Source: Haliotis asinina
Taxonomy: Eukaryota > Mollusca > Gastropoda > Lepetellida > Haliotidae
Assembly (NCBI RefSeq): GCF_037392515.1
Contig: NC_090282.1
Location: 29,559,554 to 29,623,553 of the forward strand
Length of the DNA: 64,000 nucleotides
Reading direction: 5' to 3'
Shown here: piece after piece, positions 1-11,670 of the stretch
How the letters are laid out: each line of letters opens with the position of its first letter
How positions within the stretch are numbered: position 1 is the first letter of the stretch
Notes under the pieces: model-generated
The model's input: the letters and a program-made list of their open reading frames with translations, nothing else
Told to the model about the DNA's origin: nothing
The model's database searches: none
Program-made: the position numbers and the translations under genes

Positions 1-440
1 CACTCTTCAGGGGATGGTTTGCACTGATTAAGCATTCACACCTGCAGCTCATGAGAATAGAGTTCAGATTATAAGACGTGTGGTAGTTCTCTACCAAAAG
101 ATTCAGTGCCATAATCATTAACACTGCTGAGGGCAGTATATCTGTTTAATTCTTTTAGTATAATAAATGCATGTTTAAAAGTGCATTTGCATTTAACTTG
201 TACAGGATTTTGCCTAACATTATGTTAAGTAAAAGCACTGTAGAAAAAAACTTGGTTAATACTTTCAGTTACAACTACAAGGGTTGACATATAAAGAATT
301 TTTTACGTAGTAATTTTTGGGGTGTTGGACATTACAGTGATAATACCTTAGAAGTAAATAGAAAAAGCTTCAGGTAGTTCATAAATATTGTAAACTCTGA
401 TAATTTCGTAAACTAAGCACGGATCTGTGAATTTAGGAAT
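1..440. other. No gene seen
   Basis: AT-rich single-copy-looking sequence. I see no open frame, splice-site pair, inverted terminus or tandem repeat in it. Confidence 0.5.
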
Positions 441-606
441 ATAGACAAGAACAAATGGAATGAACATGTGCTTGCAGAAAAGGGTTCAACACCAAAAAAA
501 TATCATCTGTGACAATAGAGTACGAATTTCAAACATACCAGGAAGAGCCATGATGAGGACCTGTTTGGAGGCCTGTGACATCAGCAATACCAGAAATGAT
601 GCATAG

Positions 607-1050
607 TTTTCTGATCATGGTGACTATCTGCCAGATGACTGGGTAGACATTGCCCACAGTCAACTAACAACTTCAAGGTCTCTAACATCGGATGATAATC
701 ATATTCTATCTGTGTTTGAAGTTGATTTAGAAAAATTGTTGCAATCAAAACAATGAAAAGGTGGAAGAATCTTCCATCAGCTAGAAAGTTGGTGGTCCCT
801 GGTGATTCTGGATACAGATGGTGTCATCATGGCAGACTATCTCCAGAATGACCTGACAATAAATTTGAGCATATTAGAATGCCCATTTTTAGACAGGTAC
901 AAGTAAAGAGGGAAACTGTGAAAAGGTGTGCTGTCCGGAGAGTGTGCATGTGCTCAAAACAGCCTTTTACATAACTACAGTTCACAAGTGAGACTTTGAT
1001 CTCGTAGCACCTCTGAAGAACCTCTTGGCCTGCCAGTAGACTCATGTCTA
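607..1050 (+). pseudogene. Decayed mariner transposase remnant
   Basis: A fossil of a Tc1/mariner-superfamily transposase, the DDE/D enzyme that cuts and pastes its own DNA at TA sites. In one frame from 607 to 756, and continuing past a TGA at 754-756 to a TAA near 906, there are blocks in the order found in mariner proteins. LTSDDNHI (682-705) sits where family members carry the block with the first catalytic aspartate. QSKQ then stop follows at 742-756, where members carry QSKQW. DTDGVIMADYLQ (811-846) sits where members carry a WDxxGVIxxDYL block. After a frame change, DFDLVAPLKNLL (992-1027) matches the block just past the last catalytic aspartate (DFHLFxPLK-like). The HDNA block between them is not readable, the N-terminal DNA-binding half is missing or unrecognisable, and no inverted termini were found. 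It cannot encode a working enzyme. The family call rests on motif order recalled from the family, not on a search. Confidence 0.6.
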
Positions 1051-1079
1051 GAAAGCTGGGATAATATCTCCCCCATACA

Positions 1080-2850
1080 CCCAAACTTTGACACAAAAGA
1101 GAAAAGTTTATAAATGTAGAGGCCAATAATGCTGAAATTTACATCATTTTAAAGTCTGTTGGTCTTTATGTCATGTTAATGTCTGTGTTGGTTTAAGAGC
1201 CATTTGATACCACTTGAATATTTTGTGTTTTAAACATGTTATTGTCTGGCACTATACTTAAATTACACCTATATCAGTGACTCCCCAGATTTCACTGAAT
1301 TTTGAAATGTCAATGGAAGTGAAAGCATGAAAGCAGGCGATATGTAGAACAAAGTTTCTGAACGTATATATATATGGATATAGACAGCAGGTCATTAATT
1401 ATGCATGTGCAGCAAGTATATGCACTAACCAAGGGGCTTTCTGTCCACCCTATTGTGAACATGTTACAGGTTAGCCTGCAGCATGGTCTCATCTGTCAAG
1501 TTCAACTTCAGTCAGATCCAACTCTCATACAGTTAACATATAGTCCCTTGTTGAGATTCAAACCTCAGGAGCTTCTGTTGGAAAGCATTCTGTTTTTGTC
1601 TCCTCGTCTAAAGAAGCTCAGCTATCAGCAAACACATTTGCCACAGGAAGAATGTTATCTGAAGCCTCATACAGCACATTGCATCCCAGACGTGCACCAT
1701 TCCGGGCTAACATCCAAGATGTTGACATATGCTAGACAGTCACAATTACCATACTTATGACAGTCTTTGTATTAACACACAGCTTGGTTTACTGGATGCA
1801 TTAGAGTGGCCATATGAACTACAAAACACAAAAAGAAAATCACTGTTTGAAGCAAGTTGCACTGGCAATAATGATTTGATTTCTCTACTGCTGTTACTAC
1901 TACTGCTGCTGCAACTATCAATACTGCTGCTACAAATTCTTACCATGAATAATCGTTTTATATTTCGTTATTATGTTGTTTCATCTGGAAACAAGGGAAT
2001 ATTGATACTGGAGCCTTGATGACAATAATAGTTGTTTTTTGTTGGGTGTTTTTTGCAAGAATTCAGTCTTTCATTTGCAACCATACTTATGCAGGTGATA
2101 AGCAGTATAGTAACAGCCTTATTGTATGGGTTCTGTCCATTGGTCCAGATGAATGCAGACTTAATTGATAAAGCCATCCAAGGTCTGTCTGAAAGTGCTT
2201 GGTTCTGCTGACAATACAGGACAGAATGAGTCATAGGTTAATTGATATGTACTGTCTGTGGTTACTGAAGGGATAAATATGTCCTGATTCCTGCCGAAAT
2301 ATTGACGCTTTTCAAGCTAGGGAAACAAACACAGTCAGGTCCATGTAATGTTGAGTAGTAGTGAGCTTTCTCCATTAACACATGGTAGACTAGTAGGGCA
2401 GAAGAACTATGTGAGTCAGCAGGCAATTGTTCAGTTACATTACTTGATTGTAGTGTTCCACAGCAATTAACTTGTAACTTTAAAGAGCAGAGGTACAGTA
2501 GCTTTCTCTGTTCGAGTAATACATGTTATTTTAGGTTTGTGTAGTGACTCTCAGAACATTTATGGGTTCTTTGATATGTATGTCAGTTGACGCCATTTGG
2601 TCTACAAATGTTAGGCCTCATCAAACCATCCAGTTGCCAGATGCCATTTTGAGTGTAATAATGCTATCTATCGATGAGGTGTGTAAAAATGTATCAATGC
2701 AGTAAAACCTACATTTAGTGATTGTTCTTAACTTTTAGCTATGTAGAAAAAAAACAAAGGGAACTTTACAACAATTCGTTTGTCTTTGATAATTGAAGAC
2801 TAACATTTTGTAGATAATGCTTTATGTGTGGATTAAATGAACATTACACA
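1080..2850. other. No gene seen; short CTG/CTA-rich run inside
   Basis: Contains a 128-codon open frame (1374-1760, plus) and several shorter ones on both strands. None has recognisable domains or exon boundaries, and that length is expected by chance in a window this AT-rich. Confidence 0.4.
1888..1936. repeat. Degenerate CTG/CTA trinucleotide run
   Basis: Interrupted run of CTG, CTA and TTA triplets over about 50 bases. It reads as a leucine run in one frame of the plus strand and a serine run on the minus strand, which explains two overlapping short open frames here. Confidence 0.6.
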
Positions 2851-2852
2851 TA

Positions 2853-3009
2853 TGGGGTGATAGGGTGGCCCAAAGGTCAAAGCATTACTTCATAAAGTCA
2901 AAGGCCTATATTCAGCTCTCCTCATTAATTGTTTTTCTGGTGTCCTGCATCCTGATACAGCTGGAATCATCCTTAAACCTGTGTAACATGCACTCACTCA
3001 CTCACTCAC
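2853..3009 (+). repeat. tRNA-derived SINE copy (family 1)
   Basis: Starts with GGGTGGCCCAAAGGTCAAAG, a degraded version of the GGTxGCCTAGTGGTTAAAG box-A-like head seen in better copies in this window. It continues through a GGTGTCCTGC block and ends in a run of CACT units (2991-3009). RNA polymerase III-type short interspersed element, strongly diverged. Confidence 0.7.
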
Positions 3010-5030
3010 CATTTGCGTCACAAGCGTGATTTATAGCTGAGTATGGATGATAAAAGAAAAGTGCTGCATTACCACAGCACTTTAATTCCAGACAGGTTAA
3101 AGGAGAACCTGGGTTGTTTTTCTTTGCATTTTCTTTCTTAGTAAAAGAGTAGTCCATTTCTATTATTATTGTCCACTAGGAAGTTGCAGTGTGAAGTAAA
3201 CAATGATAAAAATGCTCTGTACCAGTATTTTCAAACTGTGCACTTAATGAGCTTCATGAAATCTACTTACATGTTGATTAAATGTTTACCACACATGCAC
3301 ATGAAAGAGCCATGTCAGAAGTCAATTGATATGAGGCATAACAAGCTCTGTATAATTCATGTAGCCTTTGTAAATGTTCAGTATGCACAGTTAAATGCAG
3401 TGCATTCAGTAATCATAACTATATCCATTTATACCACTTCTCAACACAGTTGTAAATGTTTTTGTGTTCAAGTACAGGGATTGGATTAAACAGGCACAAA
3501 CAGAGGTATAAAAATCAGCAAGAACACGAAAAACTCATGAAATGGTGTCCTTATTACTTTGCATCACTGGTAGTATATTGAGCAGGGAATTTAAGAGGTT
3601 CAGTAGCATTGCCTCACAGGAGATTGCCTCTAGCAGATGAACCCAGGAAATTTTCATATCCTGTGTTGAGGAAGGAAGTGTTTCAATTTAGGAAAGGAAG
3701 TTTGAGGTCAAAAGGAATGTTTGCTGAAGCTTTTCTGAAGGGAATAAGTAAAATAAACATAGTCATGTACTTCCATCTTGAGAAGATATAACCCGTTCAA
3801 AGTGCATTCTAAGACAAAAATGGTTTATGAAATGTTTACTTTATGAGTCTCTTGAAAATTTGAAATATTCAGAATATTGCAATAAATAGATTTGTCCATT
3901 TCCCTGAGTCGATCTCTTTCTATTCTGTCAAGTTTCCACAACTTGTCTTGAATGTTCTTTTTCTCCTGTTTAATCATTTTATGGGACAGTTGAAAATGTT
4001 ACATTCTTTAGGTATACAGGTTTATATAGCCATTTCTGACCTTCCTTAAGTTGTGTTACTATTTCATCATTGATTAGGCTGTTCCATTCAGGCAATGTTG
4101 TGATCCAATTTCCTATCACATTTCAGATCCAGTTTCAGTTATTATTGTTGTAGTGATTTCTAATTGATTGTTTATTGATTCATAGTTGTTTTAGTGTTTC
4201 TTTAGGTTTTTATTTGAAATTGCTTAATAATATGATCATTTCATAATTAAGATAGTGTTGCAAATTTACAAAAAGACATGTTGCCACCGAGTCTCGTTTG
4301 CTCTATTTTAACAGTTGTTGGAAATATTGCTTCCTGAGGACAGGAAACAAAAGATTAGCTGCTAATTAACTAAATTCCATCTGCCATTTATGCCCTTGTA
4401 ATGCTGAAGTGCCAGGATACCTTTTAGTGTGAGCTTGTCTTGTAAATCATCTTTATGTCTTCCACATTATGCACAAGATGCGTTTCACAGAGCTGAAGGC
4501 ATATGACTCTTATCAAGATAGGTTGTTTCCAACAAGTGTGTACAACATCAGTTTGAGCAACAAGTACGTTATATTTCAGAAGAAGTAGACTGTAACTTAT
4601 AAAAACTACAATGTACATAACTTTTGTACATGCCTGTCATAAATAAGTTTTATATATGGTAGAAGAGTTTATATTAGGCACTAATAAATACTCTCTTTTG
4701 AAAATGAAAAAAAGCAAAAACACACCAGTCTCTTTGCTAGTGATTTTAATTACTGTAAGTGAAAAAATCATGTTAAAAGTCTCTCTCTTTTCTGACATTT
4801 GCAAAGGGGCAGGATATAATAGTTGTGACAGGAAATGTCTTCTCCAGACCTGCATTGAGCTGAAGAGAAGGAGGGCCTGGGGAAAACAGTTCATGCCTTC
4901 AGATTATAACACCTCCTGGCACCTTAGAATGGAAAAACTTAATTAGTCCAGTTCATGAATGTCATCCTGACTGTTCCATGGGGTTATAATGGTCTTGAGG
5001 AGAAACCAGACTTCCTGGAGTTGGCCTAGA
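3010..5030. other. No gene seen
   Basis: AT-rich sequence with chance-length open frames (for example 3169-3489 and 4656-4946, plus). No paired splice signals, inverted termini or repeat units were recognised. Confidence 0.4.
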
Positions 5031-5089
5031 GACCAGTATCATAAAACTATCTTAATGACTGTGTTAATGTATGTTTCAATGTTTGTGGA

Positions 5090-5620
5090 ACAGGATGCAT
5101 CTCTATTGACTTGAAGTATGAAGGTGCCTGGTGCAGAGGACTTTCTCTGAGTTACAGTACCTGGGTACTTGATGCACAAGAATCTCTCTGGGCTAAGAAA
5201 TTACATTACTAGTAATGTACATAGCGCCATGAGCAGGCAATGTGCCTGGATAAGAGCACCGTACAAGTAGACTATTATTCCTATACATTATTACTAAAGT
5301 CTTCTGGTACTTGATGCCAGAAATGTTTCTTGGCCAACAGTTCTATTGTGCACAACCTTCTTTGACTAACAGTACATTGGTGGTGGAGCACCAGACCTTC
5401 CCTGGCCTGCAGTACATTGATGGATTAGCAAAAGTTGTGAGGAATTAAAAGACCCTGGCACTTCATGTACAAAAAAAGTCCCTGGCCAGTAGTATACTAT
5501 AGCTAGTACATGTACTTGATTTTCTCTGACTAGTATGCATCAGCGATATATACACAAGACCTTCCCTGGCCTCTAGTACTTTGGTGTTGGATGCACATGA
5601 ATTTCTATCAGTTAGGAGCA
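5090..5620. repeat. Degenerate minisatellite, unit about 40-57 bp
   Basis: At least seven diverged copies of a unit built from TACTTGATGCAC, AAGACCTTCCCTGGCC and CAGTACATTG. Clear copies begin near 5152, 5308, 5348, 5385, 5440, 5510 and 5553. The array is broken around 5205-5290 by unrelated sequence. Unit length varies because of indels. No open frame spans the array. Confidence 0.65.
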
Positions 5621-5629
5621 AGCATGCTT

Positions 5630-6470
5630 TCATAAAAAATTGTTTTATTTACAGTGAAATACATAAGTAGAGATAGTAGATATCTCCAGACTAAAACTTA
5701 CGAAACTCTGTTCCATGCTGCCAAACCATGAGCATTGTTACATAAACATGTAGACATGTAAACATGAATGTGATTTACTCATATCACAGTGATGGCTACC
5801 AAGAATTGGGTTCCCATATTGTTTCTATAAAATTCAGGAGACTCTCAAACCATGCATCTTTTAAGCAGCGGCACTGGCAACACAAGCTAGTGACCATATA
5901 AAAAAGTCCAGTGATAGTTGTAAAAAGAACTTTTGCCTTACAGGAATGAAGGTCTCATTTGTGTAGAGTCATATATACTGTTATCACTGAATAAGAATGA
6001 TTCCCCTGTGAGTAATTACTCCTGAATCAACCATAGATAAACCATAACAATTTCACAACATTCCTGCACATATTTTTTTTTTAGTTTCCTTTTTTCACTT
6101 TTTTTTGACAGGAATTCAGAAATCATTCATCTAAACTATGAAACAGTTGCTGTATATGTGCTTTAGTGTTTTATTAAAGCACATAAGATCATGTATCAGA
6201 ATCTGAAATTTCTATCACACAATTTCTTAACACCTTGAGTTGGTACAGAGCACACATCCCATGGACAGATGGAGCCTTTGATCATATGAAACCAAATAGG
6301 AGATGAAAGACAGGCGTGCTAATTGTAACAGTTGTACCAATGTTACAGCATGGGGATATATTCATTACATTTTACCCTGTGAACTTCAAATAAACACTAG
6401 TTTCCACAACAATGTCATGATCATTTGGAACCAAGAATTAGGAAAAAGTATAACCATGGAAAGCATCTGA
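5630..6470. other. No gene seen; T-rich tract near 6070-6110
   Basis: Holds a pyrimidine-rich stretch followed by GACAG at 6107-6111 that resembles a splice acceptor, but no donor or open frame goes with it. Confidence 0.4.
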
Positions 6471-6475
6471 ATATA

Positions 6476-7756
6476 CAGTCATCCCTCGCCATAACGCGGG
6501 TCTTGGGGTCCACGGATGATCCACCCGTTATTAGACATCTGCGTTATGGTACCTATTACATTATGTGGAACAAAGGCCAAGTAAAATCGTATTTTCCAAG
6601 GACATAACAAAACTGCTATTTCGTATATTGTGCCCAATCAAAACTACATTGTATTGTTAAAGGTGGAAATAAACACACTTTGAAAACGAAAACAAATATA
6701 TATATATGTACGGGAAACTTGCAATCAAAAATCACTAGACATGATAATATAATTGTTGTTCCTGTTATGCTACCTGTTATTCAACTAAGCCGGAAATAGC
6801 GATCAGCTGTGCACAGATGTTTTGGTCCAGTGTACCAGTGATTCAGGTAGAAACAATCCAATAATATTACATAAAAAAATTTCTATTCCATTATCAGAAT
6901 ATTTTACATATTAAGCAGTTATTGTAACAGATATATTATATATTGCTGTCAGGTTAGTATATAATGAATGTTTTCTAACAGTAACAATAAACACAGACCG
7001 TTACCTGTCTGGATGCATTTTACATAGGAGACAGTTTGACAAACCGCCGATGACTTCCTGCGGTACTTGCAACTTTGATTGTAAAAATGAAACCAAAATG
7101 TTGGCCATTTAATTGTTAAAAATGACTTTAATGAGTCAATAATGAGGGTCTGGAATCCATGGATTGTGGGGTTGTAATCTGTTTGTAGTTGCTAAGAATA
7201 ACGTGAAATTGGTGCTGTCATAGTAGGTGCGAAAAACGGACTCTCACGAATGTGGTAAGCGGAAGTTGTTCACATATGGAATTGGGTAATGCCATTCTCT
7301 CATGGTGTCTCCGTTGTTTCTGTCAACAGTTTTAATGAATAAAAATCGGATTGAATTTAATAAATAAAAAAAAACGTGTTTTCTGACACCATACATTACA
7401 TCACAGCCGACACTGTAAGTACTGGTCGTCACTCGTAACTCGACTGATGGCATGTGTTGTCTTTCATAAGTTAATGGTACAATGTTGGTACGATTATTAT
7501 TGAGAAAACCCTGCATGTTTTGAGCATCTAAAACACAAAGGACATGTATAATAAACACAGTCAGTTGCTATCCGCACTGAATTTCACTAGTTTACGATAT
7601 TTACTAGAGTGCAACAGCAGATTTGTTGATGAGCTATTTTCAATTTTCTGAAGGGGTGTGATCACAGTTCAACTTTTTTCGGGGGGAGCCATGGATTACC
7701 CCGCAGTTTAACCAAATCCATGGTATCAGGAAGTGCAGTATTGTGAGGGATGACTG
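6476..7756. mobile_element. Non-autonomous pogo/Tigger-like DNA transposon
   Basis: The left end CAGTCATCCCTC (6476-6487) is the exact inverse of the right end GAGGGATGACTG (7745-7756). Both ends abut TA (6474-6475 and 7757-7758), the target duplication of Tc1/mariner/pogo elements. The left subterminal sequence (CATAACGCGGG and a second GCGTTATGG) is typical of pogo/Tigger ends as I remember them. Beyond the 12 perfect bases the termini match only partly. The 1,281-bp interior has no transposase-like open frame, so the copy depends on an enzyme made elsewhere. The interior is slightly richer in CpG than its surroundings. The superfamily call is fairly secure and the subfamily is not. Confidence 0.8.
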
Positions 7757-7960
7757 TAATCGCATTACCAGAAATTACTGTTATGTAGTTATGTGGTGGA
7801 AATAGCTTTTGCTTCTTTCTTGTTTAGGATATCTTATGTCCATGTAGCTTGTTTGTTATCCTGTCACAAAGTAGTATTAGATATGGACATTGTTTTTCTT
7901 TGGCTGTCTGTCAGTGGAAGGATGTGTGGTGCTTTATACATTTTAGTATCAGATCGACGT

Positions 7961-8185
7961 ATGAGGATCAGGGTTAGAATTGGTTTTCAGTAACTCATGC
8001 TTGTCGTAAGATGCAACTAACGGGATTGGGTGGTCAAACTCACTGACTTTGTTGACACATGTAATTGTATCCCAACTGTGTACAGCAGTGTTCATGCTGT
8101 TGATCACTGTGTGGTCCAGACTTGACTTTTTACAGACCACTGTCATATAGTTTGTATGTTGCTGAGTGTGACATGTAACAACCAC
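7961..8185 (+). repeat. Dispersed repeat, family 2, near full length
   Basis: Contains in order GATCAGGGTTAGAATTGG, ATGCTTGTCGTAAG, GATTGGGTGGTCA, GTTGACACATG, TTGATCACTGTG, GTCCAGACT and GCTGAGTG. The same blocks recur in copies near 12.9, 15.1, 27.0, 37.8 and 40.5 kb, and inverted near 22.3, 40.1 and 57.0 kb. Strand is given in the orientation that ends near GCTGAGTG. A SINE-like or MITE-like family common in gastropod genomes as I recall. It has no coding capacity. Confidence 0.7.
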
Positions 8186-8295
8186 CCAACTAGTATCAGA
8201 TCATGAAACATTATTGTCGTGTAAACCTCAGGTTGAATTTGTGATGTGTTAGCTTGTTTTTCTTATACTGGTTTGAAACTAGAATTGCATGGGTG

Positions 8296-8347
<52 letters not shown>

Positions 8348-8378
8348 TATTTATTTATTTATTTATTTATTTATTCAT

Positions 8379-8421
<43 letters not shown>
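8296..8421. repeat. Compound microsatellite (GATT)n then (ATTT)n
   Basis: Uninterrupted GATT units from 8296 to about 8347 pass directly into ATTT units running to 8421, with one variant C at 8375. A single base change in the unit probably spread along the array. Confidence 0.95.
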
Positions 8422-8422
<1 letters not shown>

Positions 8423-8429
8423 TATGATC

Positions 8430-10085
8430 AGGTATAACTGACAGCTTTGGATACACTTCATTACTAAAAGTCTCAAAAGAAAATTTGAGAACAGGATTTG
8501 TTTGTTTTCTTGTGTTATGGCAAACCAATTAATGTATTAAATGCTGTTTAAAATGTTCTGCTGCGTGCAAACTAAAAGATTACCTCTCACTTGTGAAACT
8601 GTAGATACTGAAGCTATTTGGGTCATATCGCCATCTGTATGTGTTTTGTATTGGCATGAGATGAAAAAACAACAGCTTGTATTGTGCATGAGGTATGAAA
8701 TCACACTGAGTTTAAGTTGTTTCTCATTCAAGCAGCACTTTCAGATGATGTATGAAAGCAAGTCCAGCACGTGCATTTGGCAGTGGCTTCATCCATTGCA
8801 TCCCCAATAAATATTAAGAGAACGGTTTCTCTAAATAACCATAACATGTAATAGTGTTCTGCAAGTGAGGTGAAGGGAAGTTATCCTTGATTTAGATTCC
8901 CAGGCCAGATGACAGTTCGGTGAAGAAAGTCTTCTGTAAGTAGAAAGCACAGAGTAAGGATTGCAGGTTCATCTCAATTGAACTGGATCACATTCCATAA
9001 AGCCATCAAAGTGCTTAGGTGATGACATCTTCCAAGCTTCAAGGTAATTTTCTCATTGCCCTTGAGTTGAATCACTTTGTAACTTCCAGACTTTAACATA
9101 GGTTAATGATTGTCCAGTTGATTTAACTTAGTGATTTCCTAGTTAAACATTTTGTACTGTAAGTTTTCATTCTCCAAAATTGAAGTCTGGTAGGCAAGGT
9201 TTCAGGTAAGATGGTTTGACAAATATGACTTGTGTTTTTTCTGAAGTAGACAATTGAGCAAGTCTTTAAGAAAACAGCAGGAGACAGGATAGGTCAAGAG
9301 CATAGAAACATGCAATTCAGACAGGACTTCCACATACTGAAGCACCCTACATGATGTCACAGGAATGTGGGTTCATTTGAAAGGTATAGTATCAGAAGTA
9401 CTAGGTCAATATTTACAGCCATAAGTGTAGAATATAAAGAACAAAGGGGTCCATAAATGTGGTCCAGAAGCATGATTGGGACTGAACCCGTTTCAAGATA
9501 TATCGGGTATTAGAGCACAGTATCAGTGTCAGGGGATAGGACTGACACAAGTTAAACCAAGTGGAATACATGGCATATTACCATCATTACTTTGGCGTTG
9601 AGTGGTTGAACATCATCAAGGACATTTTAATTCCAAAAGCAGAGTGCTAATACTTTGTGAGTGTATTTGCTATTTCCGTTGCAATGGCATTTCAAGATCT
9701 CACCCAGAGATGTCAGAGATTTTTACCACTTGAATGAACAGGCAGCTTTACTCAGTTTGACATTACATCACATCTGGATTCAGAATAAGGTATGAAACAC
9801 TCTATTTTCTATTTTGTCTTTCTTCCACAGATGGTAATAAGTTAATTGTGAAAATTAACAATACAATTTTGTGTATGTTTATTGACACCAATGCTTGATG
9901 TGGTCAAATATAAAACCATCCAGCAAAGCTACGGTTGCCTCTTCTAATCCAGACTTCACATGAATGCTTGTGTTGTCATGCCTTCATGTTGTTGATAGAT
10001 CCTTTACCATTCAGTCACCATCAATTGATTTGGCATATACAGATTAATTTTACAGACTATAACAACTTAACTGGATTGTGGTACA
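8430..10085. other. No gene seen
   Basis: Single-copy-looking sequence. An isolated CAG|GTAAGA donor-like site lies at 9202-9210 with no matching acceptor or open frame. Overlapping open frames on both strands at 8537-8810 are chance length. Confidence 0.4.
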
Positions 10086-10090
10086 TTGAA

Positions 10091-10208
10091 GCGTGGTAAC
10101 CTAGTGGTTAAAGTGTTGCTTAGTCATACTGAAGATCCAGGTTCAATTCCCTACATGTGTACAATATGTGAAGCCCATTATGTGGTGCCCCATACTCACT
10201 CACTCACT
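10091..10208 (+). repeat. tRNA-derived SINE copy (family 1), internally deleted
   Basis: The head GCGTGGTAACCTAGTGGTTA, then GGTTCAATTCCC (B-box-like), ACAATATGTGAAGCCCATTA and the CACTCACTCACT tail at 10196-10208. The AATATTGCTGGAA segment found in other copies is missing between the GTGGTGCCCC block and the tail. Confidence 0.85.
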
Positions 10209-10214
10209 TTTAGA

Positions 10215-11660
10215 AATGTTAACTGTAAACTGCTCTGAAACCAGTTCTGAAGAAGTGAGGTGAACAGTTGAACATTATAGAAAGAAGAGAGTCACCCCCT
10301 CAAAATGCTGTTTTTATCACTTTCAACCCAAGAAACTAACGATTTATGACATATTGGTTGTCACAATCATGCTGTCATTTCATGTTGGGTTAATTAAGTC
10401 ATTTGTGAAATGGATATCAAAAGCAGACAAAGTCTATAGGCTTTGTAAAAATGACAGGCTTAATGGAAAGAAACCTAAAGAATATGTGCAAACACTAGAG
10501 GTCAATATTCGTAAAAGGTAGACGACTTGAGTTTCTAGTTTGGGATAAAGGTGACAAAATGATTATTTTCTGTAGAGAATCCTGACAGACAACTAGCCAG
10601 TGGGTCTGCAGTGATCAATCAGACATTCTTGGTTCAATCTCAAGTGAAATCCCATTCAGAAGGCCTTTCGCAGTGTAATAATACTTGATTGTAAATGGAA
10701 CTGTTGGCAACATTGTTTACTTTTCATATTACTTCCCTTTCTGTTTAGTGTTCTTACATTACTCTAATTGTAGATACAATTAACCCTATTTATCCTGCTG
10801 TCTTTAAAGGTGTATTTGCTTGATTGTAAATGTCTTAATCTGACATTGAATTATTTGAAGTTTTTAGTTTGAGCTTAATAGAACATTGGCATGAGTTATA
10901 ATATGCATATTCTAAAAGTTCATTCTTACAAATAGAAGATTCTCAGTGCAGGCAGAATGATGAACAAGAAAGAAACTGCTACAGTCTTGATGAACTAAAG
11001 TTATAAGTATTTCTTTTTAGGTCTGTCAGCAATTTTGTGATTGTACATGGAAAGGGTGCTCTAGACATCCATTAATTATTTACACTATTCTTGCCATATA
11101 TGTAATCATATCAAAAGGTCTTGTTCTTTTCAGTAGGAACAATGCTTAAAAACATTTGGCTCAGCGCAATGTGATTCAACATGAGTAAAAAAATTTATTT
11201 AGCATCTTTTTTGTCAGCACTCAAACAGTACAAAGCTTAGCCTCCTTTAGCTGGTTAGAGAAATGGCTTGAGCCAAAAGCATTTTCTAAACACATGGAGC
11301 GCCTATGTTGCATTCTATATGGGGGTACATTGTGTGAAACCATTTTCATAGTGTCTTTGACTGTGATGAGGCAGGCTGATTTATTAACAGTATCATCAAG
11401 TTATGACTATCAATATGACTTGATATCAACTGCTTTTGTCAGAACAGGTGTCGAAGCAGTGTACATTTTAGTGATGAAGTTTTTGGATGAAATGCATTAG
11501 TCCGATTTGAAATGGTTTCTATTAGGGCTGGGATGGGTCGGAATTTTCTACCCTGCCCTGCCCCGCCTCGTCTCATTATAGTAATTGCTGGCATTAGATT
11601 TGTTAGAAATGGCAATGTATTTTCAAGGAGGCTAATATTTTAAGTTTTTGAAATATCTAA
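10215..11660. other. No firm gene; one weak exon-like segment at 11,021
   Basis: A pyrimidine-rich TTTCTTTTTAG acceptor-like site ends at 11,020. It is followed by 42 open codons beginning VCQQFCDCTWKGCS and running to a TAA near 11,149. No donor follows. A G/C-rich patch at 11,525-11,572 (GGGATGGGTCGG, then CCCTGCCCTGCCCCGCC) resembles a decayed DNA-transposon end but has no partner. Confidence 0.3.
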
Positions 11661-11670
11661 TCTATGCATT

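Noticed and set aside
1374..1760. 128-codon plus-strand open frame
   Set aside because: About one frame of this length is expected by chance in 64 kb at this composition. It has no domain and no exon boundaries.
10091..10208. Functional tRNA gene
   Set aside because: A- and B-box-like blocks are present but no cloverleaf can be drawn, and the copy carries the SINE tail.
11021..11149. Cys-rich 42-codon frame after a good acceptor
   Set aside because: The second half reads as hydrophobic AT-rich sequence, and no donor or polyadenylation signal follows.
11525..11572. GGGATGGGTCGG ... CCCTGCCCCGCC patch as a hAT-type transposon end
   Set aside because: No matching inverted end or target duplication found within a few kilobases.
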